A stretch of DNA of 64,000 nt, taken from the IMG/VR virus record IMGVR_UViG_3300032282_005937, positions 1 through 64,000 of that record. One strand, 5' to 3'. Shown in pieces: positions 31,761 through 40,579 of this stretch. The position numbers and the translations under genes are program-made. The DNA comes from a virus. The notes below the pieces were generated by a model that was given only the letters and a program-made list of their open reading frames with translations, searched no databases and was not told where the DNA came from. Each line of letters begins with the position of its first letter. The stretch's first letter is position 1.

Positions 31761-32122
31761 TGCCATACTATGAATTTTCCTGTGAGTCATGCGAATACAA
31801 TTTTGAACTTAAACTTTCTTTTTCTGAAAGTCATCCTAAAAATTGTCCAAAATGTAAAAAAGGAAAAGTAAATCAAGTTTATGATGGAAATACTATTGTC
31901 TGCATGAAAGGTGGTAATACAATAGGGCAAGTAGGCGAAGCCAATTACAAGAAAGCTGGTGGTAAAATTAAAGAGCATATGGCCAAAAAACAAGAATTAG
32001 AAGATTCAAAATTGCCTTGGTGGAGATCTGGAAAAGTTAATGGTTTAGGAAAAAAGGATAAACCTTTAAATTTATCTAAAATTAAAAATGTTAAAAACTA
32101 CATAGAAACAGGAGAAGAATAA
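31760..32122 (+). CDS. FmdB-type zinc ribbon protein
   Basis: 120 residues. MPYYEFSCESCEYNFELKLS and a second pair CPKCKKGKV form the zinc ribbon of the FmdB/CxxC_CxxC_SSSS family. The remainder is basic and probably disordered (LPWWRSGKVNGLGKKDKPLN). Phage members are thought to bind DNA or RNA polymerase; no direct evidence here. Confidence 0.75.
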   Translation: MPYYEFSCESCEYNFELKLSFSESHPKNCPKCKKGKVNQVYDGNTIVCMKGGNTIGQVGEANYKKAGGKIKEHMAKKQELEDSKLPWWRSGKVNGLGKKDKPLNLSKIKNVKNYIETGEE

Positions 32123-32370
32123 TGGGTTTAATTCCAAATGCTGGAGAAGATTCGCCACACACAGCAATAGTTAGAATAAATTGGGAAGTTTTTCCAGTAA
32201 GTTCTGATGGTACATATGGATCAAATCAACCAGTTGATATTGGTTTGGTTTTACTTAGAGCAGACGGTATATCATTTCAAGAAGCTAAAAACAAATTAGA
32301 AGCTTTTTTGTCTAAAGCTATTGATGACAAAAACTTTGGGCACATTTGGAAAAGAGGACAGTCAATATGA
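32122..32370 (+). CDS. hypothetical protein
   Basis: 82 residues with an alternating beta start (AIVRINWEVFPVSSDG) and a helical end. No family recognised. Overlaps both neighbours (one base before, 4 after), consistent with a tightly coupled operon 31524-34119. Confidence 0.6.
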   Translation: MGLIPNAGEDSPHTAIVRINWEVFPVSSDGTYGSNQPVDIGLVLLRADGISFQEAKNKLEAFLSKAIDDKNFGHIWKRGQSI

Positions 32371-32660
32371 AAATTGAAGATCACGGAAATTTTATTATAA
32401 GTTGTAGCAATTGTAATAAACCGCTTGTTGATTTGTTTATAACAAATATGGATGCAGACATTCACTGGAAGTGTGTTGCCGAATGCTGTTATTGTGGAGA
32501 TAAGAGTTTTGTTAAAGATATTAAAGGAATTTTCAGACCTGGTGGATGCGTTACAGTAGACAGAGAAAATCCAGATCATTTTACACAAGATACTCTTTTA
32601 ACAGACATTGTTACTGAAGATAATAAAGTTATATTCAAAACACAGAAAGGAAAAATATAA
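32367..32660 (+). CDS. zinc-ribbon-like hypothetical protein
   Basis: 97 residues starting on the previous stop (ATGA). Cys pairs CSNCNK (about 13-16) and ECCYCGDKSF (about 42-45) can bind a zinc ion. The rest is beta-rich. Possibly a late transcription or DNA-binding accessory protein; not assigned. Confidence 0.6.
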   Translation: MKIEDHGNFIISCSNCNKPLVDLFITNMDADIHWKCVAECCYCGDKSFVKDIKGIFRPGGCVTVDRENPDHFTQDTLLTDIVTEDNKVIFKTQKGKI

Positions 32661-32980
32661 TGTTTTCTGTAATTGGATTTGATAAAAATGGAAAAGAATG
32701 CGATCATGAAAACTTCCTGTCTCTTGCTAAAAAAAGCACTGATACAGATTTGAATAGTGAAAAATTTTGGGTTAAAGTTTGTACCAACGGAATAGAGTCT
32801 GGAAAACTTTTTGATCCATCTTCAAGTTTGTTAGAAGACCTAAAGCGTTTTGATAATCATACAGATAAACATAGGTACTCATACAAAAGCGTAAATAAGG
32901 AATGTTTTAACTTTTACATTTCTTATTTATCAACCAACAATTCTTCATTTTTAAAAAATGCCGAAAGGAATATATCATGA
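32660..32980 (+). CDS. hypothetical protein
   Basis: 106 residues; start overlaps the previous stop by one base. Contains FWVKVCTNGIESGKLFDP and a helix around FNFYISYLS. No family recognised. Confidence 0.6.
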   Translation: MFSVIGFDKNGKECDHENFLSLAKKSTDTDLNSEKFWVKVCTNGIESGKLFDPSSSLLEDLKRFDNHTDKHRYSYKSVNKECFNFYISYLSTNNSSFLKNAERNIS

Positions 32981-33267
32981 CCAAAAAATCTAAAAATAGC
33001 CCTTTAAATGAAGTTGAAATATATTTTATTGAAGGTAACTGTTCATCTATGTCTTTAGGTGATATTGCAGAAAAATTAAGTAGAGATGTTGAATTTATTA
33101 AAGATATTTATGATAAGGCTAGAGTAAAAAAATCTTTAACATTTCAAACAAAACTTGGAAGCGTGGCTATGACAGCAGCACAATCTAGCAAAGGCGATGA
33201 TATTGTTAGATCAAGTGAGAATGCTGCTTATATGAAAAAATTTAAAGACAGTATTCATAAAATATGA
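32977..33267 (+). CDS. small helix-turn-helix-like protein
   Basis: 96 residues. The segment EVEIYFIEGNCSSMSLGDIA followed by EKLSRDVEFIKDIYDKAR has the spacing of a helix-turn-helix: first helix, tight turn at Met-Ser-Leu, recognition helix. Similar small phage proteins carry the pattern YIENN...S-x-x-E-I-A. It may regulate phage transcription. The C-terminal third is Ala/Ser-rich. Confidence 0.6.
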   Translation: MTKKSKNSPLNEVEIYFIEGNCSSMSLGDIAEKLSRDVEFIKDIYDKARVKKSLTFQTKLGSVAMTAAQSSKGDDIVRSSENAAYMKKFKDSIHKI

Positions 33268-33719
33268 TTTGTAAAACATACGACAAAGAATATTTTGAAG
33301 ATAAGACTTGTTGGGCAGTAGAGTTGTCCAATGGTGAAACCGTTTATCAAAACGATGGCTTTGATCAAACTGTTGAGTTTTCTGCTTGGGTTAGACTTAA
33401 AGAGTATTTGCACGAAAACAATTTGAAAATAGAAAAAATGTATGTGAGATTTAGATCGAATATTTTTTATCCTTTGGAAGATTATTGCGAAGGATACTTT
33501 TTCTCTATGGGCATCATTGGCATGATGTCTTCTACAGAAAATATAAATTTTTATATATTGGGTTCGATTAAGAAAGATGTTGTTAAGATAAAAAAGATAA
33601 AAGTTCCAGAACTAATAGTTTTTGATGAAGAAGAAAGAAACATTTCTGATTGTACTGAGCAACAAGTAATTTTAAATACGAAAGAAAATTATGGCAAAGG
33701 AAAGATCTTCAAACAGTAG
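33264..33719 (+). CDS. hypothetical protein
   Basis: 151 residues, beta-rich, with CWAVELSNGETVYQNDGFD and VRFRSNIFYP. It has no recognised family. It overlaps the previous gene by 4 and the next by 29 bases. Confidence 0.6.
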   Translation: MICKTYDKEYFEDKTCWAVELSNGETVYQNDGFDQTVEFSAWVRLKEYLHENNLKIEKMYVRFRSNIFYPLEDYCEGYFFSMGIIGMMSSTENINFYILGSIKKDVVKIKKIKVPELIVFDEEERNISDCTEQQVILNTKENYGKGKIFKQ

Positions 33720-34119
33720 ATATGAATCTAGGCATGGTGGTGGTTGGATAACTCCAGCACAATTTTTGGCTGAGTTAATGTGTGAGCGTTTTGCCAAACA
33801 AAATCGTCAAGACATACCTCCAAAATTTTGGGATAAACAACCTTGGAAAAAAGAGTTTTTTAAACAGCTTTCTTTAGCAAATAAGCTTTTAGAAAAATAT
33901 GATCCAGCATTAGTTTCTAAGGCTTTAAGATCACAAGAAGGTAAAAAAATATTTTCTTTAGGTGCTCCTTGGCTAATAAAACTTATAGAGTTTGAAGAAT
34001 ACAAGTTTAAGGAAGTAGACGAGAAGAAGGTTGAACAGGTAGAATCTCTTCCAGTTAAAATCTCTTTTGTTTCAAAGAAGTCAACACTAAGTAAGTTAAA
34101 GGATATTGAAAATGAGTGA
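33691..34119 (+). CDS. conserved phage hypothetical protein
   Basis: 142 residues. A disordered start (RSSNSRYESRHGGGW) precedes ITPAQFLAELMCERFAKQN, IPPKFWDKQPWKKEFFKQL and a helical region. It lies immediately upstream of uvsX and shares its transcript; in other phages proteins of this kind accompany recombination genes. Function unknown. Confidence 0.65.
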   Translation: MAKERSSNSRYESRHGGGWITPAQFLAELMCERFAKQNRQDIPPKFWDKQPWKKEFFKQLSLANKLLEKYDPALVSKALRSQEGKKIFSLGAPWLIKLIEFEEYKFKEVDEKKVEQVESLPVKISFVSKKSTLSKLKDIENE

Positions 34120-36097
34120 TGAAGTAGAAAAAATAATTAAAGAAGTATCAAAACAATATGGTGCTGGTATTGCAATAAATGCAAGCGATTTGTTAGATGA
34201 AGAAAAGCATGTTATACCGCTTTCACCATCTTTAAATCTTGGTCTGCATGGCGGTATACCAGAAGGTTCTTGGGTCACATGTTCTGGTCATCCTAAAAGC
34301 GGAAAAGAACAACCTATATCTGCTCTCGTTTACACACCAAACGGCCCTAAACCAATTGGTGAGTTAATGTTAGGCGAGCATGTATGTACACATGATGGCA
34401 ATTCGGCAGAAATTCTTGCTATTTATCCACAAGGTATTAAAGATGTTTATCGAATAAGTTTTTCAGATGGAACATTTGCAGAGTGTGGATTGGATCATCT
34501 TTGGTCAATCAAAACAAAAGACCATAAAGATTTTGTTGTTAGACAACTTAAAGATTTTATTAATGACATTTATTACAAGTCTGGAAAAGTGGCAAAATAC
34601 TCTATACCAATTTCTACTCCCGCAATGTTTAATGAAACAACCAAAGAAATTTCTCCATACATCATGGGTATTTTTCTTGGTGCTGGAATATTTGGTAAAA
34701 ATTCAACATATGTAACTCTTGAAAAAGATTTAGATATTATGAATGAAATGTCTGATAGCGATAAAAAATATATAGTTTATGACAATCAATTCAAAAAAAT
34801 CTCTGTTAAAAATTCCAATCCTTTTATAAAGCTTGGGCTTTTTAACATTGCAAACAACCAAAAGTTTATTCCCCCAAAATATTTGTTTGATGGCGTTTAT
34901 AATCGAACAAGATTAATAACTGGCATTTTAAAAGTTGCTGGATATTTAACTAAAGATAAAAGCTTAACCATTACAGTATCAAGTCAAAGACTTGCAGAAG
35001 ACATTGTTACATTGGTACAATCTTTAGGTGGAATAGGCAATTATTCTGTCCACAAGAACAAAGACTCAAAAAGATATGTCTGCATATTAAAACTTAACAT
35101 TTTACAAAAAAGAAAAAATAAATTTGAAAGAAAAATAATATCTGTAAAAAAAGTAAGAAAAGAAGAGTGTGTTTGTATTACTATAAATACAAAAGATGGC
35201 TTGTATTTAACCAACAACTTTATAGTTACACACAACACCTTAACCTCACTTTCTTTTGCTGCACAATGTCAAAAACCTGAGAATGGTGGTAGACATGTGT
35301 ATTATCTGAACATTGAAGGTCGATTAAAGCCTATGAATCTAAGGGGCATAGCTGGCTTAAATTTAGACAAGATGACAATCTATAGGTCTACTCAAGATAA
35401 GATTCTTTCCGCAAAGGACTACCTAAATTTGGCCTTTAAAGCTATTAATACCCACCCAGGAAGTTTGATCATCATAGATAGTGTTTCTGCCTTATGTGAT
35501 GAAAAAGAGATGGATGAGGGTATTGGGTATGAAAATAGAGGGGCTGGCAATAAGCTTTTTGCTGGTTTTTGCAGACAAGCAGCCAATATAGTGCCAGTAC
35601 AAAACTGTATTGTTTGGGCGATTATGCATTTAACCCAATCTCAGGGCATGTATGGTGGTTATACAGAAAAAGGTTCTAGAACATTACAGTATCAAGCAGA
35701 TGTTCAAATGAGAGTTAAATTTGATAAAGCTTGGAATGTTGGCATAGAGGGTAAAGAAAAACAAATTGGACAACAGGTTCATTGGTTAATTGAATCTTGT
35801 GCTTTAGGCTCACCAGGAATGGAAATTGATAGCTATATTCGTTACGGTATTGGTATTGATAATACATATGAAGCTATAAATCTTGGTTGTCAGCTTGGTC
35901 TTATAGCTAAAGCTGGTGCTTGGATGACACTTGATTTTATGCAAAGACATTTAAAATTGTTAGATTCAAAAGAATGGGATGATGCAACAATAAGAAAAGT
36001 TAAAACTCAAGGTACAGAAAAGCTTTATAGACTATTACTTGAAAATCCTTTATGGGTAAAAGTTCTTGAGCAAGAAATAAAAGGTCTTTTATCATGA
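34112..36097 (+). CDS. uvsX: RecA/UvsX-type recombinase interrupted by an intein in the Walker A motif
   Basis: 661 residues as translated, 351 after removal of a 310-residue intein. The start at 34112 follows an AAAGGA box. N-extein: residues 1-65 ending GHPKSGK, the first part of the P-loop. C-extein begins TLTSLSF, restoring GHPKSGKT. Later motifs are SLIIIDSVSAL (Walker B), NCIVWAIMHLTQSQGMYGG (L1/L2-like DNA-binding region) and YQADVQMRV. The size and motifs fit phage recombinases. It would coat ssDNA and drive strand exchange for recombination-dependent replication. Without splicing the P-loop is disrupted and the enzyme inactive. Confidence 0.9.
   Translation: MSDEVEKIIKEVSKQYGAGIAINASDLLDEEKHVIPLSPSLNLGLHGGIPEGSWVTCSGHPKSGKEQPISALVYTPNGPKPIGELMLGEHVCTHDGNSAEILAIYPQGIKDVYRISFSDGTFAECGLDHLWSIKTKDHKDFVVRQLKDFINDIYYKSGKVAKYSIPISTPAMFNETTKEISPYIMGIFLGAGIFGKNSTYVTLEKDLDIMNEMSDSDKKYIVYDNQFKKISVKNSNPFIKLGLFNIANNQKFIPPKYLFDGVYNRTRLITGILKVAGYLTKDKSLTITVSSQRLAEDIVTLVQSLGGIGNYSVHKNKDSKRYVCILKLNILQKRKNKFERKIISVKKVRKEECVCITINTKDGLYLTNNFIVTHNTLTSLSFAAQCQKPENGGRHVYYLNIEGRLKPMNLRGIAGLNLDKMTIYRSTQDKILSAKDYLNLAFKAINTHPGSLIIIDSVSALCDEKEMDEGIGYENRGAGNKLFAGFCRQAANIVPVQNCIVWAIMHLTQSQGMYGGYTEKGSRTLQYQADVQMRVKFDKAWNVGIEGKEKQIGQQVHWLIESCALGSPGMEIDSYIRYGIGIDNTYEAINLGCQLGLIAKAGAWMTLDFMQRHLKLLDSKEWDDATIRKVKTQGTEKLYRLLLENPLWVKVLEQEIKGLLS
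34307..35236 (+). mobile_element. class 3-type intein with degenerate LAGLIDADG domain
   Basis: 310 residues between Lys65 and Thr of the recombinase P-loop. Position 1 is Glu, not Cys/Ser. Block A is ALVYTPNGPKPIGELMLGEH. Block B reads AECGLDHLWSI, with His64 and Trp66. Block F has ECVCITIN with Cys290, and block G is FIVTHN with Thr308-His309-Asn310, followed by extein Thr. Trp at B:12, Cys at F:4 and Thr at G:5 are the WCT residues of class 3 inteins, in which the block F Cys replaces the missing first nucleophile. The homing endonuclease motifs YIMGIFLGAG and RLITGILKVAG have Ala126 and Ala211 where catalytic Asp is expected, so DNA cutting is probably lost. Confidence 0.88.
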
Positions 36098-36498
36098 AAA
36101 TAAAAGGTTTAGATGGAAGAATGCATTCTTGGTCATTTTATGGTCAAATGCCAGATATAAGTGATGAAAGAAAAAGATCGGAGTTACACATAAGAACTAG
36201 GGCATTGCTTAAATCTTTATATCCAGTAGATAGAATACTTGAAGAAGTTCATTTGCCAGGATCTGGAAATTTGTACGCAGATTTTTGGTTGCCTTTAAGA
36301 AATAAAATGATAGAAGTTCATGGGGAACAGCATTATAAATTTGTTCCATTCTTTCATGGAACACAGCTAAACTTTTTGGCATCAAAGGCGAATGACAATA
36401 AGAAGAGAGAATGGTGTTTAATCAACGGAATAGTTCTTGTGGAGTTACCATTTAATGAATCAACCGAGCAGTGGCAATCAAGAATTGAGCTTGACTGA
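36094..36498 (+). CDS. Vsr/PD-(D/E)XK-like nuclease
   Basis: 134 residues overlapping the uvsX stop by 4 bases. LPGSGNLYADFWLPLRNKM followed by IEVHGEQHYKF gives Asp63 and a Glu74-x-His76-Gly-x-Gln-His80 group, the pattern of Vsr-like PD-(D/E)XK nucleases (D...ExDGxxH). The later VLVELPFNE strand is also typical. Placed between recombinase and helicase genes, it may process recombination or replication intermediates. The exact substrate is unknown. Confidence 0.7.
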   Translation: MKIKGLDGRMHSWSFYGQMPDISDERKRSELHIRTRALLKSLYPVDRILEEVHLPGSGNLYADFWLPLRNKMIEVHGEQHYKFVPFFHGTQLNFLASKANDNKKREWCLINGIVLVELPFNESTEQWQSRIELD

Positions 36499-36964
36499 AG
36501 AACAAAAGATTGATCTTGCTTTAGAAAAATATGAATTGACCATTGGCTTAACACCAATTCCTTCTGATAAAGAATTCACATGCATAAAGTACCTATACTT
36601 ATCGCAGGATGATTTATCAAAAATGAGCAGCGAACAATGCTCAGAGTCATGTGTTTTACTTAATAGCTTTTCTTTTCACATAAGTAGAGTTATAAACAAA
36701 GAAAAAACAAAACTAAGATGGTGCAATGAAAAGATTTTAAGTGTTATAGCGAACAATCTTTCAGACTACAGATATTTTTCAGCAGAAGAAAGAATGGCTT
36801 TGTGCATAAAAGACAATGATTATGCAAAAAAAATAAAAAAACTTTCTACTTTAATACAAGCAAGAATAGATAGAATTGAATATTTACCGATTAGACTTGA
36901 AAAAGTTGCTGAATCTTTGTCAAATTTAGCTTATTCAAAAAGGAGAAATAATGAATCTCGTTAA
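36455..36964 (+). CDS. hypothetical protein in the replication block
   Basis: 169 residues; the ATG at 36455 lies inside the end of the previous gene. The first 20 residues are Gln/Glu/Ser-rich; the rest is helical, with LRWCNEKILSVIANNLSDYR and a long Arg/Lys helix (ARIDRIEYLPIRLEKVAESL). No family recognised. Possibly a recombination accessory or helicase-loading protein by position only. Confidence 0.6.
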   Translation: MNQPSSGNQELSLTEEQKIDLALEKYELTIGLTPIPSDKEFTCIKYLYLSQDDLSKMSSEQCSESCVLLNSFSFHISRVINKEKTKLRWCNEKILSVIANNLSDYRYFSAEERMALCIKDNDYAKKIKKLSTLIQARIDRIEYLPIRLEKVAESLSNLAYSKRRNNESR

Positions 36965-37379
36965 TATGTTAAAAACGGCAGTTGGAAAAAAGGATTGGGC
37001 ATTAGTGTCAAAAGCGTTGGATATTTTAGCTGGCGATGAAGAATTTGTTGTTCTAACACATCAACCATCAACTCCAGCTAAACAAGTTAATTTTTCATCC
37101 AACAAAGCCTCTGTCAGTAGTAAATCTTTAGTTCCACCAACAGCCAATAAGTTTGTTGATGATTTAACACTTGAATCGGGCTTCATAGAAAAGAATCAAA
37201 AGCCTTCTAACAAAAGCTATAGACAACCATTTAAAGAAGGTGATCATTTTTGTGAGGTAAAATGTTCTAGGTGTGGATGCGGTATGAAGGTAACAAAAGA
37301 AGAACACAAGTTTAGAACAATTGATTCTGAGTCAGCACCATTTACATGCATTAAGTGCATTAGAAATTCGAGTAGATAA
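36951..37379 (+). CDS. zinc-ribbon hypothetical protein
   Basis: 142 residues. The first 35 residues form a helix pair (LVNMLKTAVGKKDWALVSKA). A Ser/Pro/Lys-rich linker follows. The C-terminal KCSRCGCGMKV and FTCIKCIRN give four Cys for zinc. One-base overlap with the dnaB gene suggests a replication-linked role. Confidence 0.6.
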   Translation: MNLVNMLKTAVGKKDWALVSKALDILAGDEEFVVLTHQPSTPAKQVNFSSNKASVSSKSLVPPTANKFVDDLTLESGFIEKNQKPSNKSYRQPFKEGDHFCEVKCSRCGCGMKVTKEEHKFRTIDSESAPFTCIKCIRNSSR

Positions 37380-38842
37380 TGAACGATGTTGCATCTGAAA
37401 GAGTTATATTGGCTGCTCTTTTTCAAAAGGGTTATGATTGCTATATTGAAATTTGCGATATTGTTGATGAGAACAGTTTCAGTTCTGATGAAACATCTGC
37501 GATATATAAATGCTTGGTAAAAATAGTAAATGAAAAAGATTCAAAAGCCGATATACCATCAATTATAGCTGTAGCAAATTCTTTAAAAATACAGCAGTTT
37601 TTTCAAAAAGATGATCAAGCTAAGTATCTTAGATCTTTAACGCTATTGCCAGTTGAAATAGTTAATGCTAAAAAAGCAGCAGCAAAATTAAAAAAGATGC
37701 AAATTGCTAAGACTTTAGCGTACAACTTATCTAATTGTGCAACTGAATTGTTGAGTATGACAGGAGATGAGCCTATTTCACAAATAGTTTCTCTTGCAGA
37801 AGCAACTGTATTAGATCAAACTTTTAAAATTTCAAACGCAGAAGACCCAAGCCCAAAAGAAATATCTGAAGGTTTAGATGATTATGTAAAATTTCTAGAA
37901 GATAATCCAATATCTCAACTTGGTATTTCATCAGGCTTTAAAGTTTACGATAGGGCTATTGGGGGCGGTCTTAGGCCAGGAACAGTTAATTTGATTGGTG
38001 CAAGAATGAAAACAGGCAAATCATTTTTTGCAGACAATGTTGCAATGAATGTTGCTAAACAAGGCATACCTGTCTTAATGTTTGATACTGAAATGACAGC
38101 GAAAGATCATTGGCATAGACTATTGGCTTGTATTGGAAATATTAAAATTGAAGAAATTGAAAATGGATCTTTTTCAAAAGATTCTTCAAAAAAGAAAAGG
38201 GTTTATGATGCTTCAAAAGCATTGAAAGATATGCCATTCAAGTATAAGTCTATTGCTGGAAAAAGCTTTGATGAAGTTTTAAGCCTTGCCAGAAGATGGG
38301 TTATAAAAGATGTTGGACTAGATGATTTTGGTAAAGCAAAACCATGTTTAATAGTTCTAGATTATATAAAACTAATGGATGATGGAACAATATCAAAAAA
38401 TATTGCTGAATATCAAGCTTTAGGTTTTTTAATGACAAGCCTTCACAATTTTATGGTTCAGTATGGCGTTGCTTGTTTAGCCTTCACTCAATTAAATAGA
38501 GATGGTATAACAAGAGAAGACACAGATGTTGCGTCAGGCTCCGATAGAATTTTGTGGTTGTGTAGTAATTTTTCAATCTATAAGCGTAAAACAGAAGAGG
38601 AAATGGCAGATGAAAGCGTTTCAGACAATAATATCTCATACAACTTAAAACTCATACCAGTTGTTGCAAGACATGGTAAAGGTATTGATGCTGGTGATTA
38701 CATCAACATATCTGGTAACTATGAGTACGGCAGAATAACAGAAGGTCCAACTAGGAATGAATTTTACAAACTTAGATCAACAAGAATTAATAATGGCTTT
38801 CAAATAGAGGAATTACCAGATGAAATCTCAGGAACAAATTGA
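37379..38842 (+). CDS. dnaB: replicative DNA helicase, DnaB type
   Basis: 487 residues. The N-terminal helical domain (1-100) begins with ASERVILAALFQKG; the RecA-like motor starts near 185 with LGISSGFKVYDRAIGGGLRP and the Walker A GARMKTGKS (207-215). VLMFDTEMTAKDHWHR is motif H1a, CLIVLDYIKLMDD is Walker B, and ACLAFTQLNRDG holds motif H3. It forms a hexamer that unwinds DNA 5'-3' at the fork. It overlaps the primase gene by 23 bases, a normal helicase-primase pairing. Confidence 0.93.
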   Translation: MNDVASERVILAALFQKGYDCYIEICDIVDENSFSSDETSAIYKCLVKIVNEKDSKADIPSIIAVANSLKIQQFFQKDDQAKYLRSLTLLPVEIVNAKKAAAKLKKMQIAKTLAYNLSNCATELLSMTGDEPISQIVSLAEATVLDQTFKISNAEDPSPKEISEGLDDYVKFLEDNPISQLGISSGFKVYDRAIGGGLRPGTVNLIGARMKTGKSFFADNVAMNVAKQGIPVLMFDTEMTAKDHWHRLLACIGNIKIEEIENGSFSKDSSKKKRVYDASKALKDMPFKYKSIAGKSFDEVLSLARRWVIKDVGLDDFGKAKPCLIVLDYIKLMDDGTISKNIAEYQALGFLMTSLHNFMVQYGVACLAFTQLNRDGITREDTDVASGSDRILWLCSNFSIYKRKTEEEMADESVSDNNISYNLKLIPVVARHGKGIDAGDYINISGNYEYGRITEGPTRNEFYKLRSTRINNGFQIEELPDEISGTN

Positions 38843-39935
38843 TTTTAAATTAGCAAATAAAATAATTTCAAAAAATATAGATGTTGTTTTAAACCACTTC
38901 AATATTGAATTAAATTATACGGATGCCTATCTTTCTGGCCCATGCCCAATACATGGTGGAGATAATAAAACTGCGTTTAATATTTTTACATCTGGTAATA
39001 CGCATGTTGGAAACTGGATATGTTACACGCATCATTGTGAAAAAAACTTTATTAATAACAGCATTGGTTTTATTAGAGGTTTAATAAGCCATAGTAAATA
39101 TAACTGGTCAAAAGCTGGAGATAAAATAGCATCATTTGCAGAAACATTGTACTTAATAAAAAGTCTGTATGATTTTTCAATTGATGATAAATTATCTACA
39201 AATAAAACTAAAAACATATTAGAGTCTTCGGCATTTACAAAGACCACAAAAGAAAAACAAGATAAGTGGAGTAAGACTTCTGTAAGATCAAGCTTATCAA
39301 TACCATCTAAATATTATCTTTCTAGGGGTTATACTGAAGAATGTTTAAATAATTATGACATAGGAGAATCTAATTCTTCTGTTGGGATATTTAAAGATAG
39401 GGTAGTTGTTCCAGTGTATGACACAGATGGAAAGTTTATAGTCGGTTTCACAGGAAGAACAAAGTATAAAAAGTGTGAGGCATGTAAACACTATCATGAA
39501 CAAGAAGCTAGTTGCAATGGTTATGTTCATATGTCTAAGTGGTGTCACAACAAAGGATTTTCTAAAAAAGACTATTTATACAATTATAATTTTGCAATTG
39601 AATCCATTAAAAAAACTGGCGTTGCCATACTGGTAGAAGGACCAGGAGATGTTTGGAGAATTTCTGAATCTGGAATTAAAAATTCATTAGCTGTATTTGG
39701 ATCATCTTTAACAGATGCACAACAGATTTTATTAGAGTCATCTGGAGCTTTGTACTTAATTTTGTTATTTGACTCAGATGAGGCTGGTTTAAAAGCTGGC
39801 AATAATATAGAATCTTCTCTTGGCAGAATGTTCAAAATAATTAAGCCAAAATTACCTAATGGGTTTAAAGATATTGGTGAGATGAGTGTGGATGATGTTA
39901 AAAGTTTTTTACTCCCTATTATGGAAAAGCTGTGA
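38820..39935 (+). CDS. dnaG: DNA primase, DnaG type
   Basis: 371 residues. An N-terminal zinc site of the CHC2 kind is seen in GPCPIHGGDN and WICYTHHCEKN (Cys42, His45, Cys68, Cys73). A central domain has YYLSRGYTEECLNNYDIGES and RVVVPVYDTDGKFIVGFTGR, with an extra Cys-rich insert (CEACKHYHEQEASCNG). The TOPRIM core is AILVEGPGDVWRISESG and LILLFDSDEAGLKAG. It is shorter than bacterial DnaG and lacks the usual C-terminal helicase-binding domain. It makes RNA primers for the PolIII-like polymerase. Ends with a GTGA overlap. Confidence 0.9.
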   Translation: MKSQEQIDFKLANKIISKNIDVVLNHFNIELNYTDAYLSGPCPIHGGDNKTAFNIFTSGNTHVGNWICYTHHCEKNFINNSIGFIRGLISHSKYNWSKAGDKIASFAETLYLIKSLYDFSIDDKLSTNKTKNILESSAFTKTTKEKQDKWSKTSVRSSLSIPSKYYLSRGYTEECLNNYDIGESNSSVGIFKDRVVVPVYDTDGKFIVGFTGRTKYKKCEACKHYHEQEASCNGYVHMSKWCHNKGFSKKDYLYNYNFAIESIKKTGVAILVEGPGDVWRISESGIKNSLAVFGSSLTDAQQILLESSGALYLILLFDSDEAGLKAGNNIESSLGRMFKIIKPKLPNGFKDIGEMSVDDVKSFLLPIMEKL

Positions 39936-40579
39936 TACAAAAAATAATTGGGTTTTCTGGAAAAAAGGGTTCTGGCAAAGATACTATTGCTGGATTTCTT
40001 TCATTTAATTCTGTTGCTCTTTTTGGTTGTAGATCAGCTATTTATTCTTTTGCACAACCAATGAAAAAAATAGCTATTGATTTTTTTGGCTTAAGGCACA
40101 AACAAGTCTTTGGATCATTTGAAGATAAAAAAACTTTGACAAACTATTCATGGGAAGACCTGCCACATTACGAAGAAATTAAAATTGGAAAAGAAGTAGT
40201 TCCAACAGGCAAAATGACAGCTAGAGAATTTTTGCAGGAATTTGGAACTGGTATAGCCAGAAGAATGTGCAAAGACATACATATAAATGCTTGTTTTAAC
40301 GAAATAAGAAATGGTCATTGTCCATTGAATTTTATTACCGATGCAAGATTTGAAAATGAAATAGATAGCATTAAAGCAAAAGGTGGAATTGTTATAAGAT
40401 TAACAAAAAGCACTGAAGATGATTACCATATAAGCGAAAATGAATTGGATAATAGTGAAAAATTTGATATTGTTTTAGACAATCAAAAAATGACAAAAGA
40501 AGAACAAAAAGTAGAAATTTTAAAAATTCTTAAGAAATTAGATTGGATAAAGAGTGATTATAACTTACTTAAGGTCTAG
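39932..40579 (+). CDS. deoxynucleoside monophosphate kinase
   Basis: 215 residues from a GTG overlapping the primase stop. FSGKKGSGKDTIAGFLS is the P-loop, followed by YSFAQPMKKIA, GKMTAREFLQEFGT and FITDARFENEIDSIKA. These fit the phage dNMP kinase family typified by T4 gene 1, which phosphorylates dNMPs to dNDPs. It completes the nucleotide supply line of RNR and ThyX. It overlaps the Cas4-like nuclease gene by 26 bases. Confidence 0.88.
   Translation: MIQKIIGFSGKKGSGKDTIAGFLSFNSVALFGCRSAIYSFAQPMKKIAIDFFGLRHKQVFGSFEDKKTLTNYSWEDLPHYEEIKIGKEVVPTGKMTAREFLQEFGTGIARRMCKDIHINACFNEIRNGHCPLNFITDARFENEIDSIKAKGGIVIRLTKSTEDDYHISENELDNSEKFDIVLDNQKMTKEEQKVEILKILKKLDWIKSDYNLLKV

Noticed and set aside
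35041-35238. Minus-strand frame within the intein
   Set aside because: It is an antisense shadow of a clear coding region.
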